From: Veillonella ratti | Lineage (GTDB): Bacteria; Bacillota; Negativicutes; Veillonellales; Veillonellaceae | NCBI RefSeq assembly: GCF_003992115.1 | Contig: NZ_RQUX01000005.1 | Location: 1-64,000 of the forward strand | Reading direction: 5' to 3' | DNA: 64,000 nt | Shown: piece by piece, positions 54,316-63,614 of the stretch | How the letters are laid out: every line of letters starts with the position of its first letter | How positions within the stretch are numbered: position 1 is the first letter of the stretch | Notes under the pieces: model-generated | Database searches by the model: none | Told to the model about the DNA's origin: nothing | Seen by the model: the letters and a program-made list of their open reading frames with translations, nothing else | Program-made: the position numbers and the translations under genes

Positions 54316-55158
54316 TTATTTCTTAGGCTCAACGGTGTAATCGCCACCTAAATACTGCTCAGATAATTTTTTAAGCGTACCGTCTTCACGCATAGCTTTT
54401 ACTTGGGCGTCAATTTTGTCCGCTACTTTTTGCATTTCAGGGTCTTTGCGAAGCAAGAAGTAAGTCGGTACATCAGTCAACGTATCACCTACGGATTCTA
54501 CCGGTAAATTACGATCTTTCTGCGCCGTACTTACCATGTATTCATACTCACCGGCAGCATCGGCACGGCCGGTCGCTACTAAGTTCAACGTTTCTACGGT
54601 ACCTTTATCAGTGTAGATAACATTGATTGGGGTAGCGGCGGTTTCGTTATATTTCTTCAATAAATCAACAAATTCGGAATTAGTAGTGGCGGCTACGGTT
54701 TTACCTTCCAAATCCTTTAAGGAATGAATGTCGGTGCGGCCTTTTTTAACAACTAATTTACGAACAGTGTAGTTGTTAATTTCTTTGGTGTAGAGATATT
54801 TAGCGGCACGTTGCGGATTATTACGCATTTGGTTCGCAATCATATCCACCTGACCGGCGTCCATCGCTACGAAAGCAGCGTCAACAGCCATCGGCTTGAA
54901 GTTGAATTTTAAGCTTGGGTCACGACGCTCTACTTCTTTCAAAATTTCCACGTCATAACCGGTCAAAGTACCGTCATCATTAGTATAGGAGAATGGTTTG
55001 GATGTGCCACGAGTCGCAACATTTACCACTTTCGCATCCGGATTGGATGCAGCCGCTTTATCGGCACTGTCATCGCTGGCGCAACCGGCTACAACACCTA
55101 AAGCAAGAACTAAAGTGCCTAATAAGGCAAAGCGTTTCCAAGATTTTTTAAAGTTCAT
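54316..55158 (-). CDS. Amino-acid (probably cystine-type) ABC substrate-binding lipoprotein
   Basis: About 280 residues. Lipobox GVVAGC with Cys26 after a hydrophobic signal, then an SBP family 3 domain: SKPFSYTNDDGTLTGYDVEI, FKPMAVDAAFVAMDAGQVDM, NQMRNNPQRAAKY and LEGKTVAATTNSEFVDLL. It resembles TcyJ/TcyK cystine-binding proteins more than glutamine ones, but specificity cannot be fixed from sequence. The Shine-Dalgarno GAGGAAAA supports the ATG at 55158. First gene of the operon. Confidence 0.88.
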   Translation of the reverse strand: MNFKKSWKRFALLGTLVLALGVVAGCASDDSADKAAASNPDAKVVNVATRGTSKPFSYTNDDGTLTGYDVEILKEVERRDPSLKFNFKPMAVDAAFVAMDAGQVDMIANQMRNNPQRAAKYLYTKEINNYTVRKLVVKKGRTDIHSLKDLEGKTVAATTNSEFVDLLKKYNETAATPINVIYTDKGTVETLNLVATGRADAAGEYEYMVSTAQKDRNLPVESVGDTLTDVPTYFLLRKDPEMQKVADKIDAQVKAMREDGTLKKLSEQYLGGDYTVEPKK

Positions 55159-55233
55159 TGTATTTTCCTCATCTCTTTTCACAACATTATGAATTCATTC
55201 ACAACACCATATATGTATAACTTGCAACAAATA

Positions 55234-56592
55234 TTATAACTGCTCTAGCACGGCAGCCATTGTGCCGTTTGGCCAGTCAACTAGCATGGCAAGCAATTGT
55301 TTACTGAAGTCCCCCGACGTGGCATTCGTTAATTTAGTCGCCAGTATCGCCGCCGTAAACGGCTTATTGGGAGAACCTAAGGGGGCATCTTCGGTATAGC
55401 TGAATTCGGTACCGTCAGTTAGACGAACCGTCACTTTTATTACACGCACATCTTTAGCTACCGCCGGTAAATCATTCGTGCGTTTGAATCGGCCCGCTTC
55501 AAGGGCTGCTTTAAACTCAGCCGGTACGGATGACTCTTTAAAAAGTTCATCATCTATATGACCCAAACTGAGCATTTGCCAGCCCACGAATTCCATGGAA
55601 AAACGACCTTCCTGGCCGCTTTGCGGATTCTTATAGCGAAGAGCCGTATCTGCCTTAGGCGGAAAATGAAACGTTACCGTTTCAATATCAGACCAACTGT
55701 AACCTTGAGGCGACAACTGTTCCCTGCGAATTTTCTCACACGCTGACACACCGCAAATAGCCGCCGAACAATAGGGATGTAACTTCATCCACAAGCCGGG
55801 CTTACTGATTTGACCGGGTGCTAACCATTTTGAACGTAATTCATCCGGAGTCACCGGAACCTGCCCAAAGGTATTAAGCCAACCGGTTTCATTATTAAAC
55901 ACATTCTGATTAGCGGTCAAACTCGTAGTTTGCAACAGCCAAAAGGCGAATACTGCGTTACGAGCGGCAAAACCGGAATGAAGCGGCTTCGTATCGGAGC
56001 CCGCTTCAAAGCCCATGCCGGCCGACTGCGTGCCGGCTAAGGATAATAATTGAGCCGTTTCAGAACTCGACAGTTTTGCCAATTTAGCTAACGCCGCCGC
56101 ACCACCTAACGGACCAATCGTACCGGTTGAATGCCAACCGGCCACCTTGTGATTAGGGTTTAAATAGGCCCCCAAAATGCCCTCCAGTTCAGCGCCTACC
56201 ACATAGGCGGTCAGAATATCGAGCACCGTATCCGTCGGCTTAGCTACCGCTAATAACACGGAAAACAGGACGGTACTGAAATGCCCGGCAATATTGGCCT
56301 GGGCATCATCATAATCTAAATAATGCGAGCAAAAGCCGTTAAAGAAAGCGGCATACTCAGGCGCCGTTTCAAAGGGTTGGCCGATTAATTTTCGGTTCCC
56401 TTCGGCCAGCCGTCGCGTAGCCAATTCCTTAGCCAAGGCCACCACCTTAGACTCCTTACGAGCGGCTAAGGTGGAAGCAACGTAATCGATAAAGGCCACT
56501 TTGGCTAGATTTAATAAGTCAGGACGATTGGTTATATCCGTCTCTCGGATTAACTCCACAATCGTGGCTGTATTTTCATCCATCCCCTTCAT
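55234..56592 (-). CDS. MmgE/PrpD family protein
   Basis: 452 residues of the 2-methylcitrate dehydratase/cis-aconitate decarboxylase fold: FIDYVASTLAARKESKV, SHYLDYDDAQANIAGHFS, GWHSTGTIGPLGGAAALAKL, KPLHSGFAARNAVFAFWLL and MKLHPYCSAAICG. Substrate is uncertain: no prpB/prpC genes for a methylcitrate cycle are nearby. It starts 9 bp after the glutathionyl-hydroquinone-reductase-like gene and is probably in one transcript with it. Confidence 0.88.
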   Translation of the reverse strand: MKGMDENTATIVELIRETDITNRPDLLNLAKVAFIDYVASTLAARKESKVVALAKELATRRLAEGNRKLIGQPFETAPEYAAFFNGFCSHYLDYDDAQANIAGHFSTVLFSVLLAVAKPTDTVLDILTAYVVGAELEGILGAYLNPNHKVAGWHSTGTIGPLGGAAALAKLAKLSSSETAQLLSLAGTQSAGMGFEAGSDTKPLHSGFAARNAVFAFWLLQTTSLTANQNVFNNETGWLNTFGQVPVTPDELRSKWLAPGQISKPGLWMKLHPYCSAAICGVSACEKIRREQLSPQGYSWSDIETVTFHFPPKADTALRYKNPQSGQEGRFSMEFVGWQMLSLGHIDDELFKESSVPAEFKAALEAGRFKRTNDLPAVAKDVRVIKVTVRLTDGTEFSYTEDAPLGSPNKPFTAAILATKLTNATSGDFSKQLLAMLVDWPNGTMAAVLEQL

Positions 56593-56601
56593 AAAAGCCT
56601 C

Positions 56602-57693
56602 TTATTTAGCGAATTTTTCAGCACGGTCGTTCGGTTCAGCCCAGATAGAATCATCAGGACCCAATGGAACCAAACGAGGTAAGTCTTCGATTGGCGTATG
56701 GTCTACATAGTAGAAACGTTTACGCATGGAGTCGAAGTCCGTGTTATTGCCGAAGGCCGGAATGGAATATAAATCTTTTGCATAATTCCAAAGGTTTGGA
56801 TAGTCTACCAAGCGTTTTTTATTAACAAAGTATTTTTGATAGAATACGAGGTCAAAACGCTGTAACGTTACGAATAAACGAATATCAGGGTCCGTAATGG
56901 TGTCGCCCATGAGGTAACGCATACGGCCGAGACGTTCTTCCAACCAATCTAAACGGTCAAAAATACGATTGAAGTAAAATTCATAATCTTTCTGATTATT
57001 AACCATAGCCGCCAAGTTAACCGCTAAGTTAACGTCCGCATAAATAACTTCGTTAAGCGCATCGATGTCTTCACGAAGGTCTTCCGGATAAATATCAGGC
57101 ACGGACGGATCAATAAATTTCTTGAACGCCGTAGCGATTTCGGTAGTCAATACATGGTAGTCATTATTAACAACAGCGCCGGTTTTCACGTCAACAATAG
57201 CCGGAACGGTAGAACGCTGATCGTAGTTAGGGTCACCTTTGCGATACGCTTCACCAAGGGAGTGGATTTTTAAAACAGGGTCTACATCGCCTTCGTCAAG
57301 GGTGAAGAACCAGTCGCCGATAACGCCGGCCGGACGAAGCGGATCAACGACGCCTTTAGAAATTACTTTATCCAAACCAAGGTAATCAATGGCGATAGAT
57401 ACGCGGTTAGCCCAAGGGCAATGACGGGACCAGATTAAACGGTAACGGCCTTCTTCTACCGGAAGTTCCCCTTCACCGTCACCAAATGGTGTAGTGAATT
57501 GCGGTTCTTCAGGATCGGCATATTTCTGGCGACGATTGAAGTTAGATGCATCGCGGCCTTCATATTCTTTTTGTTCCCCAATAGCGCGCGGATTGCTGGA
57601 TTGGAATGGTGAAAAATCGATTGGGCAGGCGTTCATTTTACGGGTAAAATGTATCTCTGCTCTAGCTTCTTCAATAGATTTATCTTTAATCAT
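56602..57693 (-). CDS. Glutathionyl-hydroquinone reductase-like GST (Xi class)
   Basis: About 363 residues, close to YqjG/PcpF/ECM4 in length and layout. An N-terminal thioredoxin-fold domain carries the catalytic SRHCPWANR (Cys92), preceded by the family YRLIWSRHCP; further on are VPAIVD, a C-terminal helical domain with FYFNRIFDRLDWLEERL, and ADIRLF-like PDIRLFVTLQRFD and YPNLWNYAKDLY. The family removes glutathione from quinone adducts. The organism's own glutathione supply is uncertain. A GAGGAGAGAG Shine-Dalgarno favours the ATG at 57693. Confidence 0.9.
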   Translation of the reverse strand: MIKDKSIEEARAEIHFTRKMNACPIDFSPFQSSNPRAIGEQKEYEGRDASNFNRRQKYADPEEPQFTTPFGDGEGELPVEEGRYRLIWSRHCPWANRVSIAIDYLGLDKVISKGVVDPLRPAGVIGDWFFTLDEGDVDPVLKIHSLGEAYRKGDPNYDQRSTVPAIVDVKTGAVVNNDYHVLTTEIATAFKKFIDPSVPDIYPEDLREDIDALNEVIYADVNLAVNLAAMVNNQKDYEFYFNRIFDRLDWLEERLGRMRYLMGDTITDPDIRLFVTLQRFDLVFYQKYFVNKKRLVDYPNLWNYAKDLYSIPAFGNNTDFDSMRKRFYYVDHTPIEDLPRLVPLGPDDSIWAEPNDRAEKFAK

Positions 57694-57754
57694 AATCTCT
57701 CTCCTCTTCAAATTATAAACTTCTAAATCCTTCTTTTTATATAGGATTAATTTT

Positions 57755-57792
57755 TAAAAAATAGACACACACAACATGTATGTGTGTCTATT
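57755..57792 (-). terminator. Terminator of the MFS exporter gene
   Basis: 12-bp arms AATAGACACACA and complement (57760-57771/57781-57792), followed by six T on the minus strand. Confidence 0.85.
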
Positions 57793-57877
57793 ACATTTTA
57801 CTCTTTAATGCAATTCCTGTCAATAAAGTATGAATAAAAAGACCGACAAATCTCGAATTATAGGTCTATGTCAACAA

Positions 57878-59050
57878 CTAGTCCATTTCGTTAATTAACA
57901 CTTTCATACTCATTAAGGATGCCATGTGCTCAACTACCACCAAGACAGCTATAGGCCACATGCTATTACCGCCACCGATACCTACGAGCGGTGACGCTAC
58001 GGCGCCGGCTACGAAAGAAATAACACCGAGCCAACCGGAAGCACTGCCGGCCATCCCTTTATGAGCATTCATACCGCTGGAAAAACTGAGCGGTAAGGTA
58101 CAGCCGCAACTGAAAATAACAAGTGCCAAGGCAATCATAATAAACAACGGGCTCGCAGGTTCCACAGCCGCTATAAGCAATAAGATTACGCCAATAAGGG
58201 CGCCCCCTACATTGCCCCACCATAACACAGTGCGTTCGCCGAGACTCTTACTGAGACGACCGAAGATCTGGGCCCCCAAGGCTAAACACCCGGATCCGAC
58301 GCCAAAGAAAATACTGAACTCGGTAGGCGTAAAACCGTACAAACCCTGCATAATAAACGGGGATGCCCCGATATAGCCAAAAAGCCCCATGGAGGCAAAG
58401 CCCTGCACCAAAAAGTAGCCGCGATAGTTTTTATTATTCCACAAGGCTACCATATTGCGAAGCGATTCTGTTAAACCGCCTTGCAAGCGTTTCTCTGCGG
58501 GCAATGTTTCCGGCAAAGTTGTCATGGACCATACAGCGCCGATAATACCGCACGCCGTTAATAACAAGAAAATGGCCTCCCAATTCCAATATTGCAGTAA
58601 CAGCCCACCAATAACAGGCCCCGCAATCGGCACGACCGATGTAATGAGTACCAACAGCGAAATAAAACGAGTTAACTCATTACCTGAATGGGTATCACTG
58701 GCAATGGAACGACTCAATACAATACAACCGGCGCCGGCCACACCTTGCACAAAACGCCATACAAGAAATTCCGTAAGCGTTGTAGCGGTGCCGCATAAAA
58801 ATGAGGCAATGGCAAAACCCACGAAGGATACCATAACCGGCTTACGGCGTCCCACGCCATCGCTCCAAGGGCCGATTAGAATTTGCCCCAAGGCCAAGCC
58901 GATTAAGCAGGTCGTCAAGCTGAGCTGCCCACCCGATGCGGTAGTCCCCAAATCACGAGCAATCGCCGGTAGCCCCGGCAAATAAATATCCGTACTGAGC
59001 GGACCGATAGCCGCCATGAATGCAATTAAAACGATAACAAATGTATTCAT
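57878..59050 (-). CDS. MFS multidrug exporter, Bcr/CflA type
   Basis: 390 residues and 12 membrane segments. The first helix has STDIYLPGLPAIARDLG and the loop 2-3 motif GPWSDGVGRRKPVM, typical of drug:proton antiporters of the Bcr/CflA subfamily; motif C (GPVIGGLLLQYWNWEAIF) is in helix 5. Exports drugs or metabolites such as sulfonamides or cysteine in relatives. The Shine-Dalgarno is GAGAGG. Monocistronic. Confidence 0.9.
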   Translation of the reverse strand: MNTFVIVLIAFMAAIGPLSTDIYLPGLPAIARDLGTTASGGQLSLTTCLIGLALGQILIGPWSDGVGRRKPVMVSFVGFAIASFLCGTATTLTEFLVWRFVQGVAGAGCIVLSRSIASDTHSGNELTRFISLLVLITSVVPIAGPVIGGLLLQYWNWEAIFLLLTACGIIGAVWSMTTLPETLPAEKRLQGGLTESLRNMVALWNNKNYRGYFLVQGFASMGLFGYIGASPFIMQGLYGFTPTEFSIFFGVGSGCLALGAQIFGRLSKSLGERTVLWWGNVGGALIGVILLLIAAVEPASPLFIMIALALVIFSCGCTLPLSFSSGMNAHKGMAGSASGWLGVISFVAGAVASPLVGIGGGNSMWPIAVLVVVEHMASLMSMKVLINEMD

Positions 59051-59134
59051 AAATAATTACCTCTCAATTTCGGTTATTCCGGTTAGCAGTTAAGCTCATC
59101 CGCATAAAAATATGTGTATCCGTATAACTCAACC

Positions 59135-59163
59135 CAAAAGGGAGTCCTCTTTGAGGACCCCCT
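59135..59163 (-). terminator. Terminator of the OmpA-like gene
   Basis: Stem GTCCTC/GAGGAC extended by three G-C pairs across one mismatch, TTTG-type loop, then TTTT on the minus strand. Confidence 0.75.
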
Positions 59164-59252
59164 GTATATGTTCATAGGACATATGTTAACTGCTAACATA
59201 ATCAGTGTAACACAAATTACACAAATTATAAACCAATTTTTCAGTGATTCAA

Positions 59253-60371
59253 TTATTTATTTTCCCAAATATCTACACGACGGTTGTCGGCGCGACCTTG
59301 GTCGGAGTCATTAGAAGCTACCGGATCATTTTCACCTTTGTAGTTAAGTACTAACTGGGATGCCGGTACACCTTGGCTCTGAGCATAAGCAGCTACATTA
59401 TCAACACGACGTTGGGACAATGCATTGTTGTAACCATCAGTACCGCGGGAATCAGTATTACCTACCAATTTGAAGGTATGCGTAGGGTTAGCTTTAGCTA
59501 CCTGTACAAAATGATCTAATTTAGACTGTTCAGTGCTAAGCGGTTGATCTTCGTCAAAACCGAAGTGAACACTTTCTAAGTAATAATCATTGCGTACCGG
59601 AGCTTGTTGCACTACCGGTGTAGCTTGAGGCTGTGGCTGTGGACGGTAAGCAGGTGCTGCCGGTTGTGGAGCCGGAGCTTCATCACGGTCACCGCCAAAA
59701 CGATAAGAAAGACCGGCAATGAAACCTTTGTAGCTGATATTAGCATCATCAGCCGCATCAAAATCACCTTTATCAACCAATTTAGTATTTACATAACGAT
59801 AACCGGCACTCACATCTAAATCAGGGGTAATGCTGTAGCCGAGGCCCGCTTCCCAAATGGTAGTATTTTTAGTACCGATAGCGGCTTTACCGTATACATC
59901 CAATTTATCGGTAATAGGTGCTTTACCGATAATACCGATTTGAGCTACGTTATTAGTTTTAGATAAGCTGTCGCCTTCATAAGTTAATTTATTTTTAATG
60001 CGGTTATAACCTGCATAAGCGGCAAAATTTTTATTAATAGAATAAAGTGCATTTACTTCCTGGCTGTTGCCATCAGTGCCAATACCGGCAGTTTCACTGT
60101 TGCCCTTAGTTTCTAAACCATAGTAATTGTATTGAACTGCCCAGCGGTCATTCAAACCGTAAGTTACACCACCGTTTAAGTTCCATTTATCACCGGTAGT
60201 CACATCGCCACCTTCACCGATAAGTTTGTTGGCATCAACGCCGGCTTCCACATTCCAAGCCCCCAAATCTACCTGCCATTGACCTTCTTGCCATTGAGTT
60301 TGTGGTGTAGCAAAAGCTGCGGATGTTACAGTAGCTGCTACAACAGCTAATAATAATGCACGTTTTTTCAT
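59253..60371 (-). CDS. OmpA-family outer-membrane protein
   Basis: 372 residues. Signal peptide MKKRALLLAVVAATVTSAAFA. An N-terminal beta-barrel of about 200 residues with alternating strands (WQVDLGAWNVEAGV, NGGVTYGLNDRWAVQYNYYG, AGYRYVNTKLVDKGDF) is followed by a Pro/Gln/Ala linker and a C-terminal OmpA peptidoglycan-binding domain (KLVGNTDSRGTDGYN, SQRRVDNVAAYAQSQGV) with the Asp and Arg that bind diaminopimelate. It tethers the outer membrane to the wall and shows that the cell is diderm. Confidence 0.92.
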   Translation of the reverse strand: MKKRALLLAVVAATVTSAAFATPQTQWQEGQWQVDLGAWNVEAGVDANKLIGEGGDVTTGDKWNLNGGVTYGLNDRWAVQYNYYGLETKGNSETAGIGTDGNSQEVNALYSINKNFAAYAGYNRIKNKLTYEGDSLSKTNNVAQIGIIGKAPITDKLDVYGKAAIGTKNTTIWEAGLGYSITPDLDVSAGYRYVNTKLVDKGDFDAADDANISYKGFIAGLSYRFGGDRDEAPAPQPAAPAYRPQPQPQATPVVQQAPVRNDYYLESVHFGFDEDQPLSTEQSKLDHFVQVAKANPTHTFKLVGNTDSRGTDGYNNALSQRRVDNVAAYAQSQGVPASQLVLNYKGENDPVASNDSDQGRADNRRVDIWENK

Positions 60372-60429
60372 AATATCTCCTCTTTTCTAAAACTTTCGCA
60401 ATATTTTTAAATATTACATTTATAAGTTT

Positions 60430-60458
60430 ATTATAGATTTTTTTCGATATAAAATCAA
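60430..60458 (-). promoter_or_regulatory. Promoter of the OmpA-like gene
   Basis: Minus strand TTGATT (60453-60458), 17-nt spacer, TATAAT (60430-60435), about 60 nt before the start. Confidence 0.8.
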
Positions 60459-60528
60459 TAGGATTTTAGTGAATAAAGTATTAAAGCGAAAATATAATAT
60501 TACGATAATTTAATAAAAGCTTCAGATA

Positions 60529-60567
60529 AAAAAAAGAAACCCCACAAACCGAGGTTTGTGGGGTTTT
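60529..60567 (-). terminator. Terminator of rplM-rpsI
   Basis: A 14-bp GC-rich stem (AAACCCCACAAACC arms) is followed on the minus strand by C then eight T. Confidence 0.95.
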
Positions 60568-60584
60568 CCATTTGTAATCGAAAA

Positions 60585-60977
60585 TTAACGTTTCGAGAAC
60601 TGGGATGCTTTACGAGCTTTTTTGAGACCGTATTTTTTACGTTCTTTCATACGTGGGTCACGAGTCAAGAAGCCGGCTTTTTTAAGGGACTGACGAAGTT
60701 CTTCGTCAACGCCGAGCAACGCACGGGAAATACCGTGACGGATTGCGCCTGCTTGACCGGATGGACCGCCACCTTCAACGCTGGCGATTACATCATATTG
60801 TTCAACCGTACCGGTAAGGTTAAGCGGTTGTTTTACGATCAATTCCAAAGTCTTACGACCGAAGTATTCGTTTAATTCACGTTTGTTAATCGTGATTTTA
60901 CCTGTGCCCGGTACCAGACGAACTCTGGCAACGGAAGATTTTCTACGGCCTGTACCGTAGTACTGAGCTACTGCCAT
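60585..60977 (-). CDS. rpsI: 30S ribosomal protein S9
   Basis: 130 residues: [18 protein letters not shown] at the start, [19 protein letters not shown], and the conserved basic end [16 protein letters not shown] whose last Arg reaches the P-site tRNA. Shine-Dalgarno GGAGGAGG. Second gene of rplM-rpsI. Confidence 0.98.
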   Translation of the reverse strand: MAVAQYYGTGRRKSSVARVRLVPGTGKITINKRELNEYFGRKTLELIVKQPLNLTGTVEQYDVIASVEGGGPSGQAGAIRHGISRALLGVDEELRQSLKKAGFLTRDPRMKERKKYGLKKARKASQFSKR

Positions 60978-61000
60978 GTGTATGTTCCTCCTCCCGGAAA

Positions 61001-61441
61001 TTACCGAATATCAAATTCCAAAACTTCAGGTTTCTGAGCTGCATGTGGATGTTCAGGACCTGCATAAACGTTCAATTTACGATAAATTTGAGCGCCTAAT
61101 TTGTTCTTAGGAAGCATCCCGCGAACTGCCATTTCCACAACACGTTCAGGGTGTTTTGCCAACATGTTACCAAGAGTAACGAATGTGGAACCGCCCGGAT
61201 AACCGGAATGACGGAAATACGTTTTCTGTTCTAATTTTTTACCTGTGAAACGAACTTTCTCAGCGTTGATTACGATAACGTGGTCACCGGTGTCAACATG
61301 TGGTGTGAAAGTTGGTTTATTTTTGCCCCGAAGAACTTTAGCTACTTCGGCAGCAAGGCGTCCTAAAGTTTTACCTTCAGCGTCAACAACATACCATTTC
61401 CGTTCGATAGTGTTCGGATTGGCCATATATGTGGTTTTCAT
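61001..61441 (-). CDS. rplM: 50S ribosomal protein L13
   Basis: 146 residues: [50 protein letters not shown] and [11 protein letters not shown]. The Shine-Dalgarno is GAGGAGG. It heads the rplM-rpsI operon; its leader may carry the L13 autoregulatory structure known in Firmicutes. Confidence 0.98.
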   Translation of the reverse strand: MKTTYMANPNTIERKWYVVDAEGKTLGRLAAEVAKVLRGKNKPTFTPHVDTGDHVIVINAEKVRFTGKKLEQKTYFRHSGYPGGSTFVTLGNMLAKHPERVVEMAVRGMLPKNKLGAQIYRKLNVYAGPEHPHAAQKPEVLEFDIR

Positions 61442-61531
61442 GCTGCTAATTCCTCCTCATAACGACTAACTTTACCAAAAAGCATCCTGCTCTCTTTCCG
61501 GGGCTAATGGAATAAGATTCAAATGCTTACC
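61442..61531 (-). promoter_or_regulatory. rplM leader, candidate L13 autoregulatory RNA
   Basis: About 90 nt between the promoter and rplM with complementary blocks (AAGCAT near the 5' end with ATGCTT later; GGTAA blocks). L13 leaders that bind L13 are known in Firmicutes. I cannot verify the match to the consensus. Confidence 0.35.
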
Positions 61532-61536
61532 GAAAT

Positions 61537-61566
61537 ATTATACATGGTTTGACAGAGTGATGTCAA
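61537..61566 (-). promoter_or_regulatory. Promoter of rplM-rpsI
   Basis: Minus strand consensus TTGACA (61561-61566), 18-nt spacer, consensus TATAAT (61537-61542). Confidence 0.9.
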
Positions 61567-61600
61567 CCACATTTTAACATTTCCCGATATAATAATTTTT

Positions 61601-61645
61601 GGCTCAAATAGAAAAACCTAAATGTAGGTTTCTTCCCATTCGAGC
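61601..61645 (-). terminator. Terminator of trmL-ylbF-murB
   Basis: Nested hairpin: outer GGCTC/GAGCC and inner GAAACCTA/TAGGTTTTTC arms, ending in T-rich sequence on the minus strand, after murB. Confidence 0.65.
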
Positions 61646-61709
61646 CAAACCTTATATAAAAATTTGTTGCGAAGGCACAAATTAAATACTGCTTATTATG
61701 TGCTTGTTT

Positions 61710-62648
61710 TTAATTGTGTGCTTCTTCACCGATAATGCGAACTTCGGTTTCTAAATTTACACCATGCGCTTCCGCTACGCGAGCCTGCACGCTATGGATT
61801 AAATTTAACACATCTTTAGCCGATGCCTGCCCTTTATTAATGACAAAACCGGCGTGTTTCTGCGATACTTCAGCATCACCTACGGCAAGGCCTTTAAGGC
61901 CGGTCTGCTCAATTAAGGTGCCTGCAAAATAGCCCGGTGGCCTTTTAAAAGTGGATCCGGCACTGGCATATTCCAGTGGCTGCTTACTTTCACGGCGCTG
62001 CGTTAAATCTTCCATGAGCGCCAAGATTTCATCCTTATCGCCTTCTTTTAAGCGAATATCCACTTCGCCGATAATTTCATGGCTTTCATGGAAACGGCTA
62101 TGACGATAGGCAAATGCCAATTCATCCGCATTGTATTCCGCCACATGGCCGGCCATATCAACGGCACGAACCTTGGTTACCACCTGACACATTTCACCGC
62201 CATAGGCACCGGCATTCATAAATACGGCACCGCCTAAAGTACCCGGGATGCCAATGGCAAATTCCATGCCCGTAAGACCGGCTGCGTAAGCGAATTCCGA
62301 TGCATCTTTTAACATATACCCCGCACTGACAGTCATTACTCCGTCAATGGCGGCCATGGTTTCACGCATATCGCTAAGCGACAATACGACGCCGCGAATA
62401 CCGCCGTCGAGGACCAAAACATTGGATCCGCTGCCCAAAACGGTAAGCGGTACGTCCGCTTTATGAATCGCCGCCAAGACCTGACTCAATTGGCCCATGG
62501 TTTGAGGCGTCACAAAAATATCGGCCGGCCCGCCGATTTTAAACGTCGTGTGCGCCGCCAAAGGCTCATGACAACGGAGTGAACCGGACGATACAATTTG
62601 CTGTAAATCAGTATAAAGAGCTTGTAAATTACTGTTTAGCTTTTTCAA
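61710..62648 (-). CDS. murB: UDP-N-acetylenolpyruvoylglucosamine reductase
   Basis: Flavoenzyme making UDP-N-acetylmuramate for peptidoglycan. 312 residues: HTTFKIGGPADIFV, LGSGSNVLV, GIPGTLGGAVFMNAGAYGGE, YRHSRF, GSTFKRPPGYFAG (catalytic Ser) and QKHAGFVIN. It is the type IIb short form. The start seems to be TTG at 62648, inside the end of ylbF (20-bp overlap), with GAAGGAATG upstream; no other start codon fits well. Confidence 0.93.
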   Translation of the reverse strand: MKKLNSNLQALYTDLQQIVSSGSLRCHEPLAAHTTFKIGGPADIFVTPQTMGQLSQVLAAIHKADVPLTVLGSGSNVLVLDGGIRGVVLSLSDMRETMAAIDGVMTVSAGYMLKDASEFAYAAGLTGMEFAIGIPGTLGGAVFMNAGAYGGEMCQVVTKVRAVDMAGHVAEYNADELAFAYRHSRFHESHEIIGEVDIRLKEGDKDEILALMEDLTQRRESKQPLEYASAGSTFKRPPGYFAGTLIEQTGLKGLAVGDAEVSQKHAGFVINKGQASAKDVLNLIHSVQARVAEAHGVNLETEVRIIGEEAHN

Positions 62649-62982
62649 GAATTTTCATTCCTTCTGTAATAGGTTCACTGATAATACGATAAATGTCGTT
62701 GGAAACTTGAGTCCAACGTACATGCGCCTGCAAGTAAGCCTGCGCGCCGGAGTTAGCCTGAATCATAGGCATTAATTCTTCCAATTTTTTACCGATTTCT
62801 TCCGCTTCAGGTGCTTCTGCCATTTTAGCGTACTCCCATTGCATCTGTTGCATCAAGAATTGTTCAATTAAACCTTTAGCAGTGCTGTCACCTTCAACAG
62901 CTTCCTGCGCCGTCATCAACGCTTTATATTCTTCACTCTCACGCATTGCTTTTTGTAATTCGTAGGCCTTATCGTAATTCAT
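62629..62982 (-). CDS. YlbF/YmcA (RicA/RicF)-family protein
   Basis: 117 residues, all-helical: YDKAYELQKAMRESEEYKAL, then FLMQQMQWEYAKMAEAPEAE. In Bacillus, family members form a complex with RicT that modulates RNase Y processing and Spo0A phosphorylation. The role in a Negativicute is not established. It lies 3 bp after trmL and overlaps murB. Confidence 0.85.
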   Translation of the reverse strand: MNYDKAYELQKAMRESEEYKALMTAQEAVEGDSTAKGLIEQFLMQQMQWEYAKMAEAPEAEEIGKKLEELMPMIQANSGAQAYLQAHVRWTQVSNDIYRIISEPITEGMKILEKAKQ

Positions 62983-62985
62983 TTT

Positions 62986-63477
62986 TTAAATTCCACCTTT
63001 CATTGTTAAATGACCAAAGTTTTTTAAATCCGGAAAATTCAACTGGCGCATCGCTTCATAGGCGATAATCGCCACCGAATTGGATAAATTCAAGGATCGG
63101 GCTTCCGCTATCATGGGGATGCGAATTGTGTGGTCATAATTCGCCGCCAACAAGTCTTCCGGTAACCCTTTCGTTTCCTTACCGAACACGAGCATATCAC
63201 CAATCTGATACTCTACTTCGGCATAGGTATGTTTCGCTTTAGTCGTTGCATAGAAATAACGACGGTCGGGATATTTATCATATACTTCTTGTAAGTTTTC
63301 ATGAACCTGTACATCCACCAGATCCCAGTAATCGAGGCCGGCTCGTTTCAAGTATTTATCTTCCAACTTAAAACCCAACGGTTTTACCAAATGTAAGGTC
63401 ATGTGATTGGCCGCGCAAAGGCGGGCAATATTTCCTGTATTACCGGGAATTTCCGGTTCTACCAATACAATTTCCAT
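62986..63477 (-). CDS. trmL: tRNA (cytidine(34)-2'-O)-methyltransferase
   Basis: SPOUT-class methyltransferase, 163 residues, a minimal single-domain TrmL: start MEIVLVEPEIPGNTGNIARL, LVKPLGFKLEDKYLKRAGLD, VFGKETKGLP (motif 2) and IPMIAEARSLNLSNSVAI (motif 3, knot). It modifies the wobble base of tRNA-Leu species. First gene of trmL-ylbF-murB. Confidence 0.95.
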   Translation of the reverse strand: MEIVLVEPEIPGNTGNIARLCAANHMTLHLVKPLGFKLEDKYLKRAGLDYWDLVDVQVHENLQEVYDKYPDRRYFYATTKAKHTYAEVEYQIGDMLVFGKETKGLPEDLLAANYDHTIRIPMIAEARSLNLSNSVAIIAYEAMRQLNFPDLKNFGHLTMKGGI

Positions 63478-63614
63478 AATACACTCTTTTCTGTCATTGA
63501 ATCTATTTAGTCTAACATCTTATTTTACCTAATTATGGAGTATGGTTCAAGTCTTTATTGAGGATAGGGTGCTTTATGTTTGAAAACACCACTTAGTATA
63601 TTTCATTCTAAAAT

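Noticed and set aside
57760-57792. Long GACACACA inverted repeat considered as an operator of the GST-like gene
   Set aside because: The T run on the minus strand right after it fits a terminator for the MFS gene better.
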